A stretch of DNA of 64,000 nt from the NCBI GenBank assembly GCA_964420035.1, contig CAYQQR010000010.1, forward strand, positions 30,383 through 94,382, given 5' to 3'. The notes under the pieces were generated by a model. It saw only the letters and a program-made list of their open reading frames with translations. It had not been told where the DNA came from and did no database searches. Both the position numbers and the translations under genes were made by a program. Each line of letters starts with the position of its first letter. The stretch's first letter is position 1. The stretch is from CAYQQR01 sp964420035 (GTDB lineage: Bacteria; Bacteroidota; Bacteroidia; Bacteroidales; SM23-62). Below, one piece after another: positions 1 through 10,216 of this stretch.

Positions 1-1248
1 TTCGATAATTAAGGTACCCGATACAGGATTTGGATATACCTTCAGTGATTCTGTAGTACGAATATCCCTTGTCCCTGTTGGCGGCATAATCATAGCCTGC
101 CATTGCAGTCGTGGACGTTGTACCCCTTCAACATCAGCGATTTCCCAAGTATTCGTGAAATCCCATCCTTCAAAGTTCGATTCATTGGCAAATTCTGCTG
201 TTTCCAAACCTTTAACAGCGACAATTGCTAAGGAATCTCCTCCTCCAACACCAAGAGTATCGATGGTCTTATCCCAGTAGCAGGATGTGGATATCAGGCT
301 ACCTATATCTCCTGCAAAAGCACCTCTTTGATCAGGCGGTTCCTTACCGGTTAATTCAGCCACTGCGTAACAATTTTCAACAATTGCACCTTCATCCGTT
401 GCAGCCCTGGCTATAAGACCCCCAAGCTGTTCTTCAGCAGTAATTTCTGCAATTGAATAACAATTCCTGATCGTAGGCGTCTTTTGCATCTGCCCTAGGA
501 TTCCACCAAAGCGCCTGTGGTCAGTAATATCAGCTGCCAGACCGATGACATTGCTATAACATTCAATAATCTCTCCATAATTGAATCTGCCAATAATACC
601 TCCTGAATACATATTATCCGTAGTATTTTCTATCCAGATGAACTTCCCTTCAACCCAGCAACGTTTGATGAGGTTGTTATCCAATTCCGCAGGTTCATCC
701 GTGGCACGTCCGGCAATCCCACCACAATAGTTCTCACGTGTATAAACCCGCATATTCAGTAAGCGGAGGTTTTCAATCTGCGCACCTCCAAGATTCCCAA
801 ACAGGGCTCCCCTGTTCTGGTCCCACTTGTAAATATTACTAATGGTATAATATTGACCATCAAACGTGCCGGTGAAATTTTGTGCATCACCTAATTCACC
901 ACTGTAATCTCCGATTGCAGGAAGCCCAATACTATCAGGGCTTCCTTCGACATCGATCGTTCCATCATTGTTCCAGTCGACCAATGATGAATCGGGATCG
1001 AAGTCGATATTGGCAGTGAGGCGATAGTTCGCGTCCCATTTGACCGCCAACGAGTCGAAATCATTAGTTCCATCATTGTCTGCATCCAGGCTTAAGGTAT
1101 CCGTAAGCCAGATCAGGTCTTCAGGGCTGTCGATCTGCCAGAAAATCTGGAAGTTCTCTTCGACAGGTTCCAATTCATGGGCTGTCTGTCCCATTAGCAA
1201 AGTGGTGCTAAAGAGAATCGCAATTAGAAATGTAAATCTTTTTTTCAT
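1..1248 (-). CDS. GLUG-repeat secreted protein with T9SS C-terminal sorting domain (3' end outside window)
   Basis: The frame is open from an ATG at 1248 to the window edge (416 codons) and lacks a stop, so the gene is cut by the window. It begins with a signal peptide (MKKRFTFLIAILFSTTLLMG). Residues of about 60-110 carry Asp/Asn-rich stretches (DADNDGTND, DWNNDGTID) that resemble calcium-binding repeats. Residues of about 112-330 hold repeated Gly-rich units of the GLUG type (GALFGNLGG, GGIAGRA, GGIIGRF, GGILGQM), each followed by a Cys-containing strand. The last visible residues include KVYPNPVSG, the start of a type A T9SS sorting domain. It is therefore probably exported through T9SS and either surface-attached or released. 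It is the distal gene of the SusC/D operon, so a glycan-binding or adhesin role is inferred. No enzyme motif is visible. Confidence 0.8.
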   Translation of the reverse strand, partial: MKKRFTFLIAILFSTTLLMGQTAHELEPVEENFQIFWQIDSPEDLIWLTDTLSLDADNDGTNDFDSLAVKWDANYRLTANIDFDPDSSLVDWNNDGTIDVEGSPDSIGLPAIGDYSGELGDAQNFTGTFDGQYYTISNIYKWDQNRGALFGNLGGAQIENLRLLNMRVYTRENYCGGIAGRATDEPAELDNNLIKRCWVEGKFIWIENTTDNMYSGGIIGRFNYGEIIECYSNVIGLAADITDHRRFGGILGQMQKTPTIRNCYSIAEITAEEQLGGLIARAATDEGAIVENCYAVAELTGKEPPDQRGAFAGDIGSLISTSCYWDKTIDTLGVGGGDSLAIVAVKGLETAEFANESNFEGWDFTNTWEIADVEGVQRPRLQWQAMIMPPTGTRDIRTTESLKVYPNPVSGTLIIE

Positions 1249-1318
1249 AACGTTTATTTTTGGTTAGTAAATGGAAACAAGAGAAAAACTTGAATTTTCT
1301 ATCATTGATATTTTTTAA

Positions 1319-1840
1319 TTATTTATTGCGTGTAAATACAAACATGCACAGGCTCAGATCTTCATTCAGCTCGTACCGGGTCGGGTTTGATATCCTCACA
1401 GGTAAAATAAATTGCCGGTCATCCGGTTCCGGATCATCCCACAACAGGTCCTTATGAATGGTGATATAATCGTAATTGCTTCTTTGCCCATCTGAAAGGC
1501 TTAGCTTATCTGGTAATTGGTAATATTCAGGATCCAATAGTACAGCATTGAAGATCAATCCCTCACTGATCGCCTCCGAGAGGGTATCGGCATCAACGGA
1601 GAGGTCTACGGTAACACTTTTTACAGGTTCCAATCCGCTCCGGTACAAGCCCACTACAATAGTCGTATCTGCATTAGCGGTCGAATCCAGTTCAACATAA
1701 TAGTTGTTGTCGGTTCCTCCCGATTGCACCACTGCCTGGGGGATGTAGAGCAATGAGAATCCCCATTCCTCGTCTTTTGCAGGTTTTTCACAGTTTGCAA
1801 CCAGAAATGTTATCAGTATTATTGGGATTAAGCGCTTCAT
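1319..1840 (-). CDS. DUF1735-type surface lipoprotein (SusE/F-like position)
   Basis: This is a 173-residue protein with a lipoprotein signal peptide (lipobox FLVANC, Cys17). The rest resembles the DUF1735 (BT_3987-type) beta-sandwich, a domain usually found next to SusC/SusD pairs on outer-membrane lipoproteins. It ends shortly after that domain, so no catalytic or carbohydrate-binding module follows. It lies 31 bp downstream of the third SusD gene on the same strand, so it is probably co-transcribed. A SusE/F-like accessory glycan-binding role is inferred from position. The family assignment rests on overall pattern (DYITIHKDLLW, FILPVRISN), not on a catalytic motif. Confidence 0.75.
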   Translation of the reverse strand: MKRLIPIILITFLVANCEKPAKDEEWGFSLLYIPQAVVQSGGTDNNYYVELDSTANADTTIVVGLYRSGLEPVKSVTVDLSVDADTLSEAISEGLIFNAVLLDPEYYQLPDKLSLSDGQRSNYDYITIHKDLLWDDPEPDDRQFILPVRISNPTRYELNEDLSLCMFVFTRNK

Positions 1841-1871
1841 CTTTTATTTATTAAAACATTTCTTAAGGCCA

Positions 1872-3554
1872 TTACCAGCCGGGATTTTGCTCCATCAATC
1901 CACCGTATTTAATTAATTCTTCCTGGGGGATGGGATACAGATACATTTTCGGACTAAAAACCCGGTCTTCGATAATAAACTCATTATAGGCAAATGTTGA
2001 ATCGGTTAGCTTCTCTATTTCAACACCTTTCACGGGAGTACCGAGTATGGATTCGGCCATCATCCAACGCCGGGCATCCCAGAATCGGTGACCTTCAAAT
2101 GCCAGTTCAATTCTTCTTTCGTGCTGTATTCTTTCACGAAGTTCTTCTTGAGTTGACGCTACAACATCGGGCATGCCTGCGCGGGAACGGACCATATTGA
2201 GGGCATCTCTTGCCGACATGGGGAATCCTGCCGGGCTTACATCAAAGGCGTATGCTTCGTTAACCGCTTCTGCATAATTGAGCAGGATCTCTGCATAACG
2301 GAACCGGATCCAGGCATGCCGGGCCGTTTGATCCTGAGAAAGGTCAAGGTTGTCTACAAGAAACTTCTTCAAGTAATAACCTGTCTTGGTTGCTCCTTCC
2401 AGTCCGCCGGCATCCATGTCCCGTCCTCCGCTCCACATCTCCATGGTGCGACCGTTCCATTCGGAATTATTGACAACGATCGTCATCTGCAATCTGGGAT
2501 CACGGTTCTCATAAGGCTCATCCTCAGTCCAGCCTGGTAATTTCTCATAGGCTTCCACGAGATTATGTGAAGGACAGGTTCCGCTTTGTCCTCCATCCGT
2601 TCCGATCGGATAGTTCGCTCTTTCCACAAAATTGCTCTCCCCATAGCGGGTAGACCAGATTGTTTCCGGATTGTCATAGGAATTGGGAGGAAGGAACAAT
2701 TCGCCGTAGTTTGAATGCAGGGCATATATATTCAATGCAGCATTTAATGTTAGGAATTCGTTGGCTGCTTCAGCAGCTGCGATCCATTTATCGAGATCAC
2801 CCGATGGATTATGTTGCGGACTGGCAGCATACAACAATGCTCTGCTTTTCAAAGCCAGTACAATCCCTGTTGTAACCCTGCCAGTCTTGGTATTGTCAAA
2901 GTAAGTGAAAAAGGGGAGTACCTTGTTTTTCACACTATCACACTCGCGAACAATGAACTGGATACAACTATCGAAGGAAGACCGGGGGATATCCAGCCCT
3001 TCTTCCAGGTCCAGGGTCCTTGTCACCAGGGGTACGCCACCGTATCTTTTGGCAAGTTCAAAATGGAAATAGGCTCTCAGGAATTGTATTTCAGCACGCA
3101 TGAAGGTAACATCTGCAAGCTCTCTTTCGTAATCGATCTTATCGGTAGGGGTGAAGGTATCCGGAACCAGGTAGTTTTGGGGGAATTCTGATTTTTCGAG
3201 AAAGAGATTGGCATTCCGGATTCCTTCATACATCCTGCTCCACTGGTCATCCGGATTATCATAGGGCGACCAGCTTCCATTGTTGAACAGCCGGATCTCA
3301 GAATCGCTGTAGGTATGTTTCCCTTCATCCGTAGCGCCGGCCAGATAGGCTCCATCGATTGAATTAAAACCTTCGGGTATATAGTTATAGGTATTGTATC
3401 CCAATCTGATGATGCGGCCGTAGGTATCATATACCTGGTCTTCCGTTAATTCTGTATCCTTACGGTCTTCAAAGGACTTTTCGCAGGAGATACATATAAC
3501 AGCCAACAGGCCGATAAAAAGAAACTTCTTTAATATTTTATGTGTATTCTTCAT
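1872..3554 (-). CDS. SusD/RagB-family glycan-binding outer-membrane lipoprotein (third SusD)
   Basis: A 560-residue SusD homologue with lipobox ICISC (Cys24). It has the typical N-terminal TPR-like region (MYEGIRNANLFLEK, AEIQFLRAYFHFELAKRYGG) and the SusD C-terminal signature (WIRFRYAEILLNYAEAVNEA, IQHERRIELAFEGHRFWDARRW, YLYPIPQEEL). SusD proteins cap the SusC barrel and present oligosaccharides for import. Length is normal for the family. The start codon is 2 bp from the stop of the upstream SusC gene, so the two form an SusC/SusD pair. It is clearly distinct in sequence from the two near-identical SusD genes further upstream, so it probably recognises a different part of the substrate. 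Confidence 0.95.
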   Translation of the reverse strand: MKNTHKILKKFLFIGLLAVICISCEKSFEDRKDTELTEDQVYDTYGRIIRLGYNTYNYIPEGFNSIDGAYLAGATDEGKHTYSDSEIRLFNNGSWSPYDNPDDQWSRMYEGIRNANLFLEKSEFPQNYLVPDTFTPTDKIDYERELADVTFMRAEIQFLRAYFHFELAKRYGGVPLVTRTLDLEEGLDIPRSSFDSCIQFIVRECDSVKNKVLPFFTYFDNTKTGRVTTGIVLALKSRALLYAASPQHNPSGDLDKWIAAAEAANEFLTLNAALNIYALHSNYGELFLPPNSYDNPETIWSTRYGESNFVERANYPIGTDGGQSGTCPSHNLVEAYEKLPGWTEDEPYENRDPRLQMTIVVNNSEWNGRTMEMWSGGRDMDAGGLEGATKTGYYLKKFLVDNLDLSQDQTARHAWIRFRYAEILLNYAEAVNEAYAFDVSPAGFPMSARDALNMVRSRAGMPDVVASTQEELRERIQHERRIELAFEGHRFWDARRWMMAESILGTPVKGVEIEKLTDSTFAYNEFIIEDRVFSPKMYLYPIPQEELIKYGGLMEQNPGW

Positions 3555-3556
3555 GT

Positions 3557-6500
3557 CTATAGACCCATTTTTATTCCGATATGGTAGCTTTTCATGAGTG
3601 GGTAACCGTTCAGGACCTCTGCATCATAATATTCGAGCTGATCCCATGATAGCAGATTTATACCGCTCAGGTAAACACGGATATTTTTTACCAGGGGATC
3701 TCCGGTCAGCTTCATGGGGAAGTTATATCCAAGCTCTACATGACGTATTCTGAGGAAATTACCATTGTGTGTCCAGAATGTAGAACGTCTGTAGTTATTC
3801 TCATTAAAAAAGGTAGATAGTCTTGGATAGCTGGCTGATGCACGGGTATCGATGCCTTGATCCGGATAGTATGCCCACCTTCCTTCAGCTATCTCGGGAA
3901 CCTGGGTGTTATTCTGGAATGCGTAAAAGGCATTTCCGCTGTAATACACACTGCGATTGGCAGCACCTATGATGAATACTTCCAGGTCAAATCCCTTGTA
4001 TTGTGCACCCAGTGTAAAGGAGTAATTAATTTCAGGAACATCCGTGTAATCTATAGGGATCTCGTCGTCTTCCGTGATCAGACCATCTCCGTTCTGGTCT
4101 ACGTACCGTATATCCCCCGGCTGGACCGGGGTAAAAGTATGGACAGGTGTGGCCGGGTCGGTGATCTCATCCCAGGATTGGAAGAAACCTGATGCTTCCA
4201 ATCCGAAAGGCTGGTCAACCGGATTGCCCTCCCGATAAAGGTAATCTTCGGCATGCAGTTCATCCAGGTTTTCGATGGTGTTATGCGCATAGGAGAACAT
4301 GCCTCCTGCATGGTAGTTGAAGGCTCCGGCACTACCAGAGAACATAAGATCCAATTCGAACCCCCGGTTGCTTACTTCACCAATGTTCTCCAGAGGCAAT
4401 TCTACACCTTGAACAACCGGGAGTCTTAACGTCCTTTGGGTCAATATATCCGAACGTTTTTCATAGAAATAATCCACTTCAAAGCGTAAACGGTTACCGA
4501 ACAACCTGGATTCCAATCCGAAGTTATATTGTAAAGATTTTTCCCAGGTGATGTTCGGATTTCCCAAGCGGTCTTCTTGAAGGGAAGATGAGGTTTCAAT
4601 CCCTGTTTGACCTAAAACAACTTGCTCACCTGAAGAAAAATAAGTAATGTAACCGTACCGGTCCCTTCCGTCATAACCCAGCATTCCTGCAGAGCCGCGT
4701 AATTTTAGCACATCAATCCAATTAACTGCAGATAAGAATCCGGTATTGGATAGCATCCAACCGGCTGAAAAAGCAGGAAATACCCCAAAACGTTTTCCCT
4801 CGGCATAATTCTGGGAACCATTATACGCCATGGTCAATGCCGCAAAATAGGTGCGGTTGATATCAAATTTTAGCCACCCGGATAAACCGGTATGTACAAA
4901 GGGTATGGTTTCTTCACTGGTGAATTGATCCCAGCGGTATGTAAGCATTGCAGACAGCAGGGTGTTCCCGAATGTCCTGTTATAATTGCCCGTGAGCGCT
5001 ACATTAATCCGGTTCCATTGTTGTCTGCCTCCTTCACTGATGCTGAACGGGGTATCGTCCCCCCATTGAATATATTCAATGCTGTCGTTTACCATTAAAG
5101 GCTGAAAAGTCGCAACCGAACGCAGCTGATTGTAATTGCGGGTGAACCAGTTGCTGAGGTCCACTTCCTGGCTGAAAGATAACCCTTTCACGAACTGACC
5201 GAGATCTTCATTCAATCGAATTCCAGCCTGCAACCAACGCTGGTGCGTGGTTCGTGCGCCCATTTCCTGTATGCCGGCCACGAGGTTATCCGGATATTGA
5301 GCGCTTCCTCCCCAGGTCCCGTTGGGATTTGTAATTGGATATATATTGGGCGGGTACTTCTCCAGTTGTTCGAACATATTATTTAAGGCAGGACTGCTGT
5401 TATCCAGCAGGGCTCCCCCAATGCGGATATTTGAACTGAATACGTCATTGAGGGTCAGATCAACATTGGATCTGAAATTGTACCGTTGAGACATGCCCGT
5501 GTTTCTTAGGCTTGGATTATCCGTACTGTCTCTTTCCTGATATAGTTTATCGGCATAGCGGTACCCCAGCATGACATAGTAGCGTGCCCGTTTATTCCCT
5601 CCTCTTACAGATATGTAATTCTCGGTATAGGGGATTGTTTCTTTCAGGGTATTATCAAACCAATTGATATCCGGATAAAATACCGGATCACTGCCATCCT
5701 GGTATTTTGATAGTTCTTCGTTGGAATAGACCGGGTACCAGCCGCCTGCATCATTGCTGTATGCTTCATTGTATAATCGGGCATAATCATATGCATTTTT
5801 AAACGCAACCATTTTAACGGGTTGGGAAATACCGGCCCTGGACCCAACAGTGACCTGCATCTTGGAATCCATTCCCTTTTTCGTGGTCACCCACAGAACA
5901 CCGTTTGCGCCCCTCATCCCGAAAGGGGCCAGTGCGGCTGCATCTTTAAGCACGGAAATAGTTTCAATTTCCTCAGGGATCAGGTGGTCCATTTCAGCTT
6001 CGAAGCCATCTACAAATACGAGAAAACTATTGTCCCTGTATGTTCCTTTACCACGTATAAGCATTTGCGGGTAATTTACACCCGGCTCACCGGAAGTTTG
6101 CAATACGGTAAGTCCACTCAATCGTCCCGCCAATGCCGTACTCATAGTCTGGGTCGGAAACCTGGAAAGCTCATCTCCACTTACCGTGGACATAGCTGCA
6201 GTTAGTGAATGATTATCTTGTATGCCAAAAGCCACCGGGCTATTTTGCTCATAGGGATCTTTATTTAATCTGATGACTGGTTTTGCACCTTCAGTTAAAA
6301 CAAAGGACTTAGAGAAATATCCTTCCTTATGAAATTCAAGGATTTCACCTGTATTTGCTGCGACCGCAAACCTGCCGGCATCATCCGACTCACCGGCAAT
6401 GGTTTCTCCTATCCGGATCTCCACATTATTCACAGGATTGCCATGGGCATCGATTATTTTCCCACTGACATCCGGCTGCGCCCTGAGACTCGTGAAGGAG

Positions 6501-6559
6501 AGGACCAGTAATGCGAATGAAAATGCAATTGTAGAATAAAATGTTTTTGTTTTTGTCAT
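3557..6559 (-). CDS. SusC/RagA-family TonB-dependent outer-membrane transporter (second SusC)
   Basis: About 1000 residues. I place the start at the internal Met (MTKTKTFYST). That start gives a clean signal peptide (residues 1-28, ending LRAQ) and lies 13 bp after the preceding SusD stop, whereas the longer frame would overlap that gene. A carboxypeptidase-regulatory-like domain (about 30-105) is followed by the plug (about 115-235, with ETISVLKDAAALAPFGMRGANGV) and a beta-barrel with typical SusC strands to the C-terminus (YHIGIKMGL). The usual EEVVVVGYG segment before the plug is absent; instead a degenerate linker (SPVAFGIQDNHSLTAAMSTV) is present. Together with the following SusD gene it should import an oligosaccharide in a TonB-dependent manner. 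Confidence 0.93.
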   Translation of the reverse strand: MTKTKTFYSTIAFSFALLVLSFTSLRAQPDVSGKIIDAHGNPVNNVEIRIGETIAGESDDAGRFAVAANTGEILEFHKEGYFSKSFVLTEGAKPVIRLNKDPYEQNSPVAFGIQDNHSLTAAMSTVSGDELSRFPTQTMSTALAGRLSGLTVLQTSGEPGVNYPQMLIRGKGTYRDNSFLVFVDGFEAEMDHLIPEEIETISVLKDAAALAPFGMRGANGVLWVTTKKGMDSKMQVTVGSRAGISQPVKMVAFKNAYDYARLYNEAYSNDAGGWYPVYSNEELSKYQDGSDPVFYPDINWFDNTLKETIPYTENYISVRGGNKRARYYVMLGYRYADKLYQERDSTDNPSLRNTGMSQRYNFRSNVDLTLNDVFSSNIRIGGALLDNSSPALNNMFEQLEKYPPNIYPITNPNGTWGGSAQYPDNLVAGIQEMGARTTHQRWLQAGIRLNEDLGQFVKGLSFSQEVDLSNWFTRNYNQLRSVATFQPLMVNDSIEYIQWGDDTPFSISEGGRQQWNRINVALTGNYNRTFGNTLLSAMLTYRWDQFTSEETIPFVHTGLSGWLKFDINRTYFAALTMAYNGSQNYAEGKRFGVFPAFSAGWMLSNTGFLSAVNWIDVLKLRGSAGMLGYDGRDRYGYITYFSSGEQVVLGQTGIETSSSLQEDRLGNPNITWEKSLQYNFGLESRLFGNRLRFEVDYFYEKRSDILTQRTLRLPVVQGVELPLENIGEVSNRGFELDLMFSGSAGAFNYHAGGMFSYAHNTIENLDELHAEDYLYREGNPVDQPFGLEASGFFQSWDEITDPATPVHTFTPVQPGDIRYVDQNGDGLITEDDEIPIDYTDVPEINYSFTLGAQYKGFDLEVFIIGAANRSVYYSGNAFYAFQNNTQVPEIAEGRWAYYPDQGIDTRASASYPRLSTFFNENNYRRSTFWTHNGNFLRIRHVELGYNFPMKLTGDPLVKNIRVYLSGINLLSWDQLEYYDAEVLNGYPLMKSYHIGIKMGL

Positions 6560-6572
6560 TGTTACCAGTTCT

Positions 6573-8396
6573 TTAATAACCCGGATTTTGTATGATGTAA
6601 CCCTTGGCGACTTCGTTCTGGAAATAGTCCGCTTCATCTCCCGGATTTGCTTCCGGGAAAGGCGTCAGATACATCCGGTCGGCCCAGAAACGTTCTTCAT
6701 GATTATGCACATAGTAATCAACAAAATCATCTTTAGCGGCATTAATTGTAAAACCGAAGAAATATGCAGTTCCTCCAATTTCCCCCGGTTCATGCGCAAT
6801 GCGCCAACGCCTGATATCAAAACAGCGATGTTCTTCCCCAAACAATTCGACATAGCGCTCCCTGCGGATCATTTGCCTTAGGCCCTCCTGGTCACTAACC
6901 CTTGGATCCGAAGCATCGATCTCCGGCAAGCCGGCACGGTCGCGGATGGCATTTAAATATTCCAATGCTTCGTTTATGTTTGCTCCATAATCATATTCGT
7001 TCAATGCCTCGGCATAATTCAGATAAAATTCTGCAGTCCGGTATATGGGCCATTCTTTCATCATTTCACCTTTGTGATTATACAGGAACTTAACCATAAA
7101 GCCTATCCCGGTATTGCGATCTGAAGGCCTTCCGGTATGCCTGTTGTAATCCCATTGGAACCGGGGATTGCCCGGATTGTTCCAGGCCTCTGTTCCGTAT
7201 GCCCATACCATTTGCTTGAACCGGGGTTCCATTTCATTCATTTTTGAAACATATTCCGTATAAGGTCTGGGATCATCCCCGGGCTGGGGCCAGCTTTGGT
7301 CGGTGCCGTCGGCTTTGTGGAAATAGGGGAGGGTATTATGCAATACAAAAAATCCCCAGAACTGTCCGTCCGCCCATACTTCAGAACCATATTGAGGCAG
7401 ATAATACTTTCCGAATCCCCGGTCAATTTCATCCTGTGAAGTATATCTTCCTTTATATGCAAGTATGATTTCCTTGTTATCATGTTCCGCAACCGCCCGG
7501 CCATAATCATCAAAGGGATTATCGGTGTCGATAATATCCTGTCCATTGGCACGTGCCCAGTCTATCATGGCTTTGTTCGCATCGGCGGCGAATTTCCATC
7601 GTTCCCGGTCATAATTCCCATAGCAGATAAATTCCGGATGGGAATAGGACATGAATGGTGTAGCAGTATTAAACAGTGGACTTGCGGCAAACAGCAGGGT
7701 TTCTGCTTTAACGGCAAGTGCAACTCCTTTCGTTATGCGTCCTCTCCATTGAGAAGGATAACTATCCGGCAAGTATTCGATCGATTCATCGCAAAGATCA
7801 AGGATAAACTGAACAGTTGAATCCACCGTGGCCCTGCTGATCTTTTCCAGACCAGGAGTTGTACTTTTAAGCACTTCCTTCACGAGGGGTACACCTCCGT
7901 AATGCTTTAACATTTCAATGTATCGCAGTGCGATCATGGTCTTGCATTCTGCCTTCATTTGCTCTTTTTCGTTATTCGGGATATCAGGTACCTGGTCTAC
8001 GTTTTCCACGAAGATCCAGGCCTGCCGGATCCCTTCAAAATTGGTGATGAACATATCGTTCAGATGCCGGCGTTCCGAAGGCAGGAATCCTGTCTCGTTC
8101 ACGTTATTAGCAACACAGGAGGAACTCGTGTAATGGGCTTCCAGGGCCAAAATCATGGCCTCTTCCATGCTCCTGCTTTCTTCGTACTTATATTTCCTGT
8201 CTGTGTAAGGGAATCCCCAGGGCAAGATCATCCTGTAGGTTTGGAACAGGAAGGCCTCTGCATAGAAACGGCTGGAAAAAATGGTCTCCTGGGTAATTTC
8301 ATTGCTCAGGAGCGGTTTCTCCAGGTAATCGGTGCAGGAGGAGATGCATATTCCCACTGTCACCAAGGCCATTTTTATATTAAGATTCGTTTTCAT
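6573..8396 (-). CDS. SusD/RagB-family lipoprotein, second copy of a tandem pair
   Basis: A 607-residue SusD homologue, lipobox CISSC (Cys21). It carries the SusD signatures EWPIYRTAEFYLNYAEALNEY, MIRRERYVELFGEEHR and RMYLTPFPEANP. It is very similar along its whole length to the gene immediately upstream (9 bp gap), with long stretches identical in protein and DNA. The pair is therefore a tandem duplication. It lies between the first SusC/SusD pair and the second SusC, so it may serve either transporter. The N-terminal mature part (DYLEKPLLSNEITQETIF) is shared exactly with the sister gene, while the signal peptides differ completely. Confidence 0.94.
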   Translation of the reverse strand: MKTNLNIKMALVTVGICISSCTDYLEKPLLSNEITQETIFSSRFYAEAFLFQTYRMILPWGFPYTDRKYKYEESRSMEEAMILALEAHYTSSSCVANNVNETGFLPSERRHLNDMFITNFEGIRQAWIFVENVDQVPDIPNNEKEQMKAECKTMIALRYIEMLKHYGGVPLVKEVLKSTTPGLEKISRATVDSTVQFILDLCDESIEYLPDSYPSQWRGRITKGVALAVKAETLLFAASPLFNTATPFMSYSHPEFICYGNYDRERWKFAADANKAMIDWARANGQDIIDTDNPFDDYGRAVAEHDNKEIILAYKGRYTSQDEIDRGFGKYYLPQYGSEVWADGQFWGFFVLHNTLPYFHKADGTDQSWPQPGDDPRPYTEYVSKMNEMEPRFKQMVWAYGTEAWNNPGNPRFQWDYNRHTGRPSDRNTGIGFMVKFLYNHKGEMMKEWPIYRTAEFYLNYAEALNEYDYGANINEALEYLNAIRDRAGLPEIDASDPRVSDQEGLRQMIRRERYVELFGEEHRCFDIRRWRIAHEPGEIGGTAYFFGFTINAAKDDFVDYYVHNHEERFWADRMYLTPFPEANPGDEADYFQNEVAKGYIIQNPGY

Positions 8397-8404
8397 TCAG
8401 TCGT

Positions 8405-10213
8405 TTAATAACCTGGATTTTGTGTAATGTATCCTTTGGCTACTTCATTCTGGAAATAGTCTGTTTCATCTCCCGGATTCGCTTCCGGGAAAGGGGTCAG
8501 GTACATCCGGTCGGCCCAGAAACGATCCTCGTATTTAGATGCCTGATAATCAATAAAATCATCCTTTTCATTGTTTATCGTGAAAGAAAAGAAGTATGCC
8601 GGCCCACCAATTTCTCCCGGTTCATGTGCAATGCGCCAGCGCCTGATATCGAATGGACGGTGTTCTTCACCAAATAATTCGACATAGCGCTCCCTACGGA
8701 TCATTTGCCGTAGGCCCTCCTGGTCACTAACCCTTGGATCCGAAGCATCGATCTCCGGCAAGCCGGCCCGGTCGCGGATGGCATTCAGGTATTCCAGTGC
8801 TTCAAATTTGTTTGCCCCAAAGTCATATTCGTTCAATGCCTCGGCGTAATTCAGGTAGAATTCAGCCGTACGGTATATGGGCCACTCCTTCATTTCTTCA
8901 TTTTTATAGTTATAGAGGAATTTAACCATAAAACCAACGCCTGTTTTACGATCTGCAGGGTTGCCGGTATTTCGGTTATAGTCCCAGCTGAACACATCAT
9001 TGCCTGGGTTATTCCATGCCTGAGTTCCGTAAACCCATAGTATTTGTTTGAAACGGGGCTCCATTTCATTCATTTTGGCAATATATTCCGAATAGGGTTC
9101 CGGATCATCCCCGGGTTGGGGCCAGGTTTGATCGGTCCCGTCTGCTTTGTGAAAGAAGGGCAGGGCATTGTGAAGCATATAAAATCCCCAGAACTGACCG
9201 CTTGGTCGGGGTATGTAATATTTTTCCATACCTCTGTCAATATCGTCTTGGGAGGTATACCTACCCTTATAGGCCAGGATGATCTCCTGGTTGTCATGTT
9301 CTGCCGTAGCCCGGCCATAATCATCAAAGGGGTCATCGGTATCGATGAGGTCATGCCCATTTGCCCTGGCCCAGTCAATGACCGCCTTACTGGCATCGGC
9401 TGCCAGTTTCCAACGTTCCCGGTCATAATTTCCATAACAGATCAGTTCCGGCTTTGAATAGGGCATGAATGGGGTTTCGGTGTTAAAAAGCGGACTGGCG
9501 GCAAAAAGCAGAGCTTCTGCTTTCACTGACAACGCCACTCCTTTGGTAATACGACCTCTCCATTGGGATGGATAAACGTCCGGCAAGTATTCGATCGATT
9601 CGTCACACAGATCCAGGATGAACTGAACGGTGGAATCCACTGAAGCCCGGGTGATCCTTTCCAGGCCTGTTGAGGTTCCCTTCAGGGCTTCCATGACTAG
9701 GGGCAGACCGGCATAGTGTTTTAACATTTCTACATAACGCAAGGCGATCATGGTCTTGCATTCCGCCTTCATCTGTTCTTTCTCTGAGCCGGGAATATCG
9801 GGAACCTGGTCCACATTTTCAACAAAGATCCAGGCTTGCCGTATCCCTTCAAAATTCGTAATGAACATATCGTTTAGATGACGGCGTTCCGAGGGTAGGA
9901 ATCCCGTCTCATTCACATTATTGGAAACACAGGAATTGGAGTTATAATTTGCTTCAAGGGCGAGGATCATGGACTCTTCCATGCTTCTGCTCTCTTCATA
10001 CTTGTATTTCCTGTCGGTATAAGGAAATCCCCAGGGCAAGATCATCCGATAAGTTTGGAACAGGAAGGCCTCTGCATAGAAACGGCTGGAAAAAATGGTC
10101 TCCTGGGTAATTTCATTGCTCAGGAGCGGTTTCTCCAAATAATCGGTACATGATGTTGATTGAAAAAACACCACTACCAAAAGAATCCTTATGTATATCT
10201 TGAAATACATCAT
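8405..10213 (-). CDS. SusD/RagB-family lipoprotein, first copy of a tandem pair
   Basis: A 602-residue SusD homologue with lipobox QSTSC (Cys22), immediately downstream (3 bp) of a SusC gene, forming the canonical pair. It contains the same C-terminal SusD signatures as its tandem copy (RTAEFYLNYAEALNEYDFG, RRERYVELFGEEHRPFDIRRW). It differs from its copy mainly by a short deletion around residue 315, where the copy has an extra five or so residues (YGSEVWADG versus RPSG), and by scattered substitutions. SusD proteins act at the cell surface as the lid of the SusC transporter. Confidence 0.95.
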   Translation of the reverse strand: MMYFKIYIRILLVVVFFQSTSCTDYLEKPLLSNEITQETIFSSRFYAEAFLFQTYRMILPWGFPYTDRKYKYEESRSMEESMILALEANYNSNSCVSNNVNETGFLPSERRHLNDMFITNFEGIRQAWIFVENVDQVPDIPGSEKEQMKAECKTMIALRYVEMLKHYAGLPLVMEALKGTSTGLERITRASVDSTVQFILDLCDESIEYLPDVYPSQWRGRITKGVALSVKAEALLFAASPLFNTETPFMPYSKPELICYGNYDRERWKLAADASKAVIDWARANGHDLIDTDDPFDDYGRATAEHDNQEIILAYKGRYTSQDDIDRGMEKYYIPRPSGQFWGFYMLHNALPFFHKADGTDQTWPQPGDDPEPYSEYIAKMNEMEPRFKQILWVYGTQAWNNPGNDVFSWDYNRNTGNPADRKTGVGFMVKFLYNYKNEEMKEWPIYRTAEFYLNYAEALNEYDFGANKFEALEYLNAIRDRAGLPEIDASDPRVSDQEGLRQMIRRERYVELFGEEHRPFDIRRWRIAHEPGEIGGPAYFFSFTINNEKDDFIDYQASKYEDRFWADRMYLTPFPEANPGDETDYFQNEVAKGYITQNPGY

Positions 10214-10216
10214 AAC

